Positions 58,631 through 64,000 of a DNA stretch of 64,000 nt are shown in pieces (positions within the stretch are counted from its first letter, which is position 1; each line of letters begins with the position of its first letter). The position numbers and the translations under genes are program-made. The DNA is taken from assembly GCA_014529385.2 (NCBI GenBank), contig CM043966.1, forward strand, positions 95,974,587-96,038,586, read 5' to 3'. Below the pieces are notes generated by a model. The model saw only the letters and a program-made list of their open reading frames with translations. It ran no database searches and was not told the DNA's origin. The DNA comes from Adiantum capillus-veneris (Eukaryota > Streptophyta > Polypodiopsida > Polypodiales > Pteridaceae).

Positions 58631-58795
58631 GCCCTCCCCAAGATGATGGTATATTCATGTACCATCATAAAGCATCTTTTCCAAAGAGAGTACTTCTGAG
58701 TCCTTGACAATATTTTCATTGTCCGGTCCCTTGGCATTTTGGCTCAAGTTACACTCATGGTTCATGCAACAAAACTTACATGAGATAGTCGCTCT

Positions 58796-60250
58796 TTAAC
58801 AGTTCTTCCGTAGATCCTTTGGTAGAAGGCGACTCAAATAGGGCTTCAGGCGATACTCGTTTACTTTCTTGGAGTGCTCTTTACCATTCAAGTCCATAAG
58901 CTGATAGTAACTTGAGTTGAAAGCCTTGTTGACTATGTATGGCCCTTGCCATCTAGTTTCAAACTTGGCATCAAAACGATTATCAAGTCGATTGTCATAC
59001 CTTAGCACAAGATCTCCTTCCTTGATGCCTTTGTCCTTGAGTTTCTTGTCAAGCTTCTCCTTCGCTTGTGTAGCTTTCCTCTTGTAGCACTCATAGGCTA
59101 CTTCTCTTTTCCACTCAAGCTCCACTAATGTAAGAATTCGATCCATCCATACCTCTTGATCATCTTGTGCACCTTTGCCATGAAGTCGCATTGTTGGAAT
59201 GTTGAGCTCCATAGGCTGCAAAGCCTCTTGACCATAGACCAAGTGAAATGGTGTGAACTCCGTGGCTTCCCTATATGTGGTTCGATATGCCCACAAGGCA
59301 CCATCCAAGAAGTCATCCCATAACTTTGTATTATTTTGTACCATCTTTCTAATGATGCCTGCAATGACACCATTCTACCAAACCATTGGATTGTGGGTAG
59401 TAGGGTGTGCTATGACGATGTAAAATGTGAAGCTCTTCACAAACTTCTGTGAGTAAACCCTTCTTGAATCCTTGACCATTATCAGAAACAATCTCCAGAG
59501 GTGTGCCAAATCTACAACAAATATTAGTGTAGACAAACCTGCTCACTGTTTTCCCATTTACCATTGCCACACTTTGAGCCTCTACCCACCTAGTCATGTA
59601 ATCTACATCCACTAGAATGTAGAGTTTACCAATTTTTGTTCTAGGAAGAGGACCCATAGCATCAATGCCCCATTTTTCAAAGGGTCCATTTGCAAGCAGT
59701 ATTTGCCTCGGGCCATGCACCAACCTTCTATTTTCGTTTACCTGATATTTGTGACAACTTTTACACCAATGTTTGGACATCCACATGCACGCTTGGCCAC
59801 ACATACCCCGCAAGCAAAATCTTCTTCACGGTTAATTCTTGGGCAAAATGACCACCACGTGCCTCTTCATGCAAACCTTTTAGAATGGCTAGAATTTCCG
59901 CGAAACTTGGTACTCTTCTGCACACTTGATCCTTCCCTCTTTGATAGAGGGAGCCTTCTAGGAAGAGATAGAAACTTGCCTTCTTCATGAGTCTCCTCTT
60001 TTGAGCTTTTGTGGAGTCTTGTGGAAACTCACCTTCCAAAATGTAGACAATAATGGGAGCCAATGACTCCAATCCCTGGTATCTTGGTTGCTTGACGATT
60101 GCTGCCACCATGATGACCTGCACTTCTTTCTCAACACGTGTAACTGCTTGTTGTGCAAGTAGATCTGGCATCTTCATTTTGTTTCCTAGGAATATGATAT
60201 AGTTACACTTCTTCAAACTGATTAAACAATCTACGAATGGGATGAACTTT
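58796..60250 (-). pseudogene. Integrase of element D, broken
   Basis: The H2C2 zinc finger region (LHEEARGGHFAQELTVKKIL, then CKSCHKYQ) lies at 59.89-59.74 kb across a frame change. The catalytic core has D in FEKWGIDAMGPL, D in IVSDNGQGF and E in NGLVEW (about 59.4 kb). The C-terminal part (59344-58796) has LWAYRTTYREATEFTPFHLV, YGQEAL and a GPYIV chromodomain-free end. At least three frame breaks separate these pieces. Confidence 0.8.
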
Positions 60251-60780
60251 TGTCCTTAAGCTTTCATTCTAGCATGCCTAAATGCCTAAAATATGTTTCA
60301 CAATGAGAAGTGCATCCCCCTTTACCATGAGATGTTGTATACCTTGGCCAATGCACATCTTTGAACCATGAAGTAGTGTGTCATATTCTGCTGCATTGTT
60401 GCTAGTTGAACCTGGTAGATTGACCTTCTCTTTCATGAACACCTCTCCACTTGGGTTGAGCAACACTAGCCTTGCCCCTGCTTTTCTTGTGGCTCGTCAA
60501 AAATCTCCATCAAAGAACAAGATAAAAGCATTAGGAATACTTTTAGGTGGTGGAAATGGTAGGGTTTTTACTTCAGGCACCTTAATCTCCTTCTTATGTA
60601 CCCTATAAGTGAGAATCCCTGCCAATTGTGCACGCACACTATCTTCTACCTTTAAAGAGTATTGTAACTCTTGAAACTCCATAATCCACTTAGAGATCCT
60701 AGTACTAAGATTCATTTGAGATGACACCCAAGGGAACAAATTTTCTACGGTAGAATTACAAAAGGTTTTGGTAGCAAGTA
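60251..60780 (-). pseudogene. Dual RNase H region of element D
   Basis: RISKWIMEFQELQYSLKVED (60.69 kb) is the end of the first RNase H/tether. FILFFDGDF then STSNNAAEYDTLLHG and GDALLIVKHI are the plant-type second RNase H (aRNH). That second domain is a marker of the Tat/Ogre branch. A stop and frame changes interrupt it. Confidence 0.65.
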
Positions 60781-61035
60781 GGATTTAAACTTTCTCACCG
60801 CAAACATGAGAGAAAGCATCATGAGTTATGCCTCCGTGTAGCTTCTCTCCAAAGCATTCATGACCCTACTAGCAAAGTAGATGGGTCACATCCTGGTACT
60901 GTGGGGATCTTGTTGTAGCAAAATAGCCCCAATTGTTTCTTTCCCAACACTAGAACTAACAAAGAATGTGTACTCCCAATAAGGAGACATAACTGTTGGT
61001 AGTTCTGACAGAATGACTTAGATGTTACAAAAATA

Positions 61036-61707
61036 TTATTCAAGCTCATTAGACCAAACAAACTCAACTTGTTGTGTCAATTTTTGTAAGGGGTGAAGTA
61101 GCTCCAAGGCTAAGTGAATGAAGCGTGACATATACTTCACCTTTTGAACGAATGAGATGACCTCCTTAAGACTCTTAGGTGATGGTAGCTCAATAAGAGC
61201 CTTTGCCTTTGAACGATCCACTTCGATGCCTTTGTAAGAAACTTTGTGACAAAGCAAGATCACTTCATCCTCACCTATGTGGCACTTGTCGGTGTTGAGT
61301 TGACCTTCCATGTCGTAGAGTTTCTTTAAACCCTCTTCTACCTTTTGTAGATGCAATGATTTTGACCTATAAATGCAAAAATCATCAATAAAAACCCTAA
61401 TGGACTTTCCAAAGAATGCTTGAAACACCATGTTCATGAAGCGTTGGAAAGTTACAAGAGCATTTTTCAGGCCAAATGGCATGACTCTGAAAGCATAACA
61501 ACCTATTTGAAAGTAACCTGAATAGCCATCGCAAATAGTGTACTTCTCGTGACCAGCTACAGCATTTAGTATCTCATCCTGAAATGGGAGGGGAAAGTGA
61601 TCTCTTTTTGTTGCCTCATTTAGTGGACGGTAATCCACACACACCCTCCACTTGCCGTTCTTCTTGGGAGTGAGAACAATGGGAGAGACCCACTCTGAAT
61701 TCTCCAC
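61036..61707 (-). pseudogene. Reverse transcriptase of element D, internal deletion
   Basis: SEWVSPIVLTPKKNGKWRVC, VDYRPLN, FRVMPFGLKNALVTFQRFMN and RVFIDDFCIY are typical gypsy RT blocks with catalytic DD. Between YFQIG and CYAFRV about 15 residues normally present are missing, so the fold is probably lost even though the catalytic block remains. Confidence 0.8.
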
Positions 61708-61816
61708 TGGATAAATGAAACCTGCTGCTAGAATCTTTCTTACCTCCTTGAGTAGAGCTTGCTCCTTGATGACTCCTAGCCTTTGTAGTTTTTAAGCCTT
61801 AGGTGTGGCCTCTGGC

Positions 61817-62257
61817 TTAGCTTGATCTTGTGTTGATCATCATCCACTCCACGCACGTGGTGTAGTCTTTAGCAAAAAACTTAGGAAACTTCCTTAGCAC
61901 ACCTTTGAACTCCTCTCTTTCATCCTTTGTAAGTGTTGTAGACAATATTCCTTCTAACATTCCTTCATCTTCCACATTTTGGTTCTCTTGGGAACCTACC
62001 TCCTCCAAACCTTGATAAGAGGTTTCTTGGTTGTTTGGCTTAAACCTTACCCCCATGACTTCAATGGAAAGGTAAACTGCCTTCATTAAATCCCTCCTAA
62101 CTTGTGGACATGATGTAAGAAATTGAGGCCATGAGATATCAGGACCCTTACCTCTTATGTCTTCCAACAAGTTGTATGGAGCCATACCATGTCCAAGAGG
62201 GAAGTCTTGGAGGTTGATACGATGTCGAGTCCTCTTACCTTCCTTGGTCTCCTTCAC
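61817..62257 (-). pseudogene. Region between knuckle and RT, element D
   Basis: LQDFPLGHGMAPYNLLEDIR and MKAVYLSIEVMGVRFKPN fragments are typical of this place in Tat-like elements. No D-[ST]-G protease site is visible, so the protease is deleted or too diverged. Confidence 0.5.
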
Positions 62258-63324
62258 CTTCTTTTCTCATCCATGGTACTTTGTGACGTAACTCCTTCTT
62301 TCTCCTTAACTTTTCCTCGGCCACGCTTAATGCCATTTACTTCTATGTCAACCTCTTTTGAATTTGTCACCACTACCACATGCACGTTTGAATCCAGAAA
62401 AGGTGGTACTCCTTCCACTCCTCTTCGAGGTGGTCTTGCCCTATTTGGTCTTTGTAGAAGCCGTGGTTGCTGACTAGTTCCTTTACCTACATTCATCACT
62501 GGGTAATTCAAGTTAGATCTCCATAGATCCCCACAGGGCCAAGGACAATTATACATCCCATGTCCAGACTCTCCACAATTCCAACATTGCAAGACTCTCC
62601 TAAGTCATGGTGGCTCTCGCTCTTCTGACTTCTTTGCTTGTCCCTTGGGACCTACAGCTTGTGCAAGGTGAATTGACAAGTTACTTAAGGATTCATTTAA
62701 CTTTTTAATTACCTCTGTTGTTACCTCAGGAATCTCTCTAGATGTTGATGCTTGCAATTTTCCCTTAGGTCTAGGACCCTCTATTGGAACGTCTCCCCTT
62801 AGGTACTTGAGTTTTCCATACTTCTTAACAGCCCTAGTTTAAGCTGCATCAAAGGTAGTAGGTGCACCCGCCTCAACTTTTATCTTGAGCGTGAGAAAGA
62901 GACCAGCTATGAACCTCTCCTTCTTTAGGAACTCTGCACCATCACCAGGGTTAGCAACATTTCTCACCCATACAGCCCAAAGACATTGAAACTCTTCTTT
63001 ATACATGTAGTAGTCATCTAAGTCTTTTTGTTTGTGAGAAATGATGTCTTGCCATAGTTTTTTAGTGTTATGGGGATCAAAGAAGTATCTCTTGAAACGG
63101 TTCAAAACTTTTGTGTAATTCCACTTAACTTCCTCAGGTAAAGAGTCAAACCAAGTGCTAGCATCTTTCCTAAGGACCACCTCAAACATTTCTACATGTT
63201 CTTGATCTCTTACTATCCTCTTGATACGGCAAGACGTCTTGAAATTCGCTAAAAATAATTATGCATCCTCTCCAAGCTCTCCAAAGAAAAGAGGATATCC
63301 AGACATTTGACGTTGGCTTTCCAT
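62254..63324 (-). pseudogene. Gag and zinc knuckle of element D
   Basis: ATG at 63322-63324 starts MESQRQMSGYPLFFGELGED. TAA at 63259-63261 follows. The gag core (ASTWFDSLPEEVKWNYTKVL, HKQKDLDDYYMYKEEFQCLW) runs to TAA 62839-62841. The same frame continues to a TGA near 62,609 and then a knuckle CWNCGESGHGMYNC at about 62,588-62,547. One frame with three stops shows decay by substitution rather than rearrangement. Confidence 0.75.
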
Positions 63325-63910
63325 TGAATTGATTTCAAAGTGACGCACGTTTTTTTTTTTCTTGAAAAATTTACACAATAATGTTTTCTAAATTGCAATT
63401 TTCTCTACAACAAAATAAAAATATGCACATCAAATGATCTATGATAATCAACAAGAGGAAGATGACAGGGTTTGGTGATGCAAGAATTTTCCCTTACTCT
63501 TTGGGCACCAAACATGAACATCATACGTTGTTGAAAATGGATCTTTCTACTAATTGTAACATTTATTCTAATGTGTGGAGTGGAATGGAAGGGAAAAACC
63601 TCTATTCGTGGGCCATTATTCATGGTCTATGCATGACCTAATTCTTAAAACAAAACAAGAATATAAACGTCCAAACTAAGATCCTATCTAATGAGAGGCA
63701 AAATAAAAGGGTTTACTAAAGCGTTTATCTCGGCCAACCTAAAAGGGCACAAAATTCTACGAATTACTTATTGAAACTACAACTTAGTACTAACAATTAT
63801 GTGCACCTTTTGCCTTGCAATGGGAATGAAAAGATCATACAAATTATCGTGATTCATGCAAATTACTTGACTATTTTAAAGGTTGATCCTAAAAAATACA
63901 TAAGCCTTCC
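63325..63910 (-). other. Short leader of element D
   Basis: Between the primer site and gag; no gene seen. Confidence 0.55.
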
Positions 63911-63929
63911 TCTGTGGGGGCACCAAAAT

Positions 63930-64000
63930 TGAGGCGGTTCGGGGCAAGCAACAAGAGGGACAACCTCTAAACACCCCTCAAGGCTCCCGTGTGGCTCAAT
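63930..64000 (-). repeat. 5' LTR of element D, inner 71 bp
   Basis: Matches 55972-56042 with scattered changes; the rest is beyond the window. Confidence 0.8.

Larger units (their letters stand above)
55972..64000 (-). mobile_element. Element D: Tat-like Ty3/gypsy retrotransposon, decayed, runs off the window
   Basis: TGAGGCGGTCCGGGG at 55972 and TGAGGCGGTTCGGGG at 63930 mark the two LTR starts on the plus strand. Between them, minus-strand gag, zinc knuckle, reverse transcriptase, two RNase H-like segments and integrase occur in gypsy order. A candidate primer site is at 63911-63925 (tctgtgggggcacca, ending CCA like a tRNA 3' end; tRNA not identified). Multiple stops disable it. Confidence 0.82.

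Overview
This window is nuclear DNA of a land plant. Nearly all of it is LTR retrotransposons and DNA transposons in nested layers, with long microsatellites and one convincing cellular gene, a plant-type two-EF-hand protein at 27.93-28.34 kb. Copia elements primed by initiator Met-tRNA, a Tat-like Ty3/gypsy element, a CACTA-type TNP2 transposase and MITEs all fit a large, repeat-rich plant genome. A fern, lycophyte or gymnosperm is plausible, but the sequence does not fix the lineage.

Layout. 1-9.24 kb: copy 1 (minus strand) of an unusual LTR family that encodes gag, zinc knuckles, a retropepsin, a second degenerate protease-like domain and Trp-containing repeats, with no reverse transcriptase or integrase seen. 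Its 5' leader carries dyad palindromes about 299 bp apart. 9.24-22.1 kb: a broken unidentified minus-strand ORF is split by a small non-coding LTR element (A, 11.14-21.56 kb). A is itself split by a decayed copia (B, 11.90-17.48 kb) and by one member of an inverted pair of about 1.4-kb repeats. 22.1-31.0 kb: low-copy-looking intergenic DNA with a tRNA-like SINE head, a 37-bp-arm hairpin, a TIR element, an inverted minisatellite, MITEs and the EF-hand gene. 31.0-40.3 kb: a DNA transposon with GCGGTAA subterminal repeats, split by a young copia (C, 33.15-38.65 kb, 192-bp LTRs with three differences seen). It also holds a dense palindromic array at 38.8-39.5 kb.

40.4-55.97 kb: a TNP2 fragment runs in frame into copy 2 (plus strand) of the pol-less family. 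Copy 2 ends tail-to-tail against copy 3 (minus strand), making an inverted repeat of about 0.9 kb around a short captured coding piece. The copy 3 leader again carries a palindrome array. Its central ATCGCGAT core is the same as in copy 1, but both arms differ in a matched way. 55.97-64.0 kb: a decayed Tat-like gypsy element (D, minus strand) interrupts the 5' LTR of copy 3 and runs off the right edge.

How it fits together. No retroelement here looks fully autonomous: B, D and copies 1-3 carry several stops or frameshifts, and the youngest, C, has a broken gag and a Gly-to-Arg change in the protease active site. The pol-less family would need replication enzymes from another element. Its leader palindromes, whose cores have decayed only at CpG sites, are the best candidate for an undescribed system.
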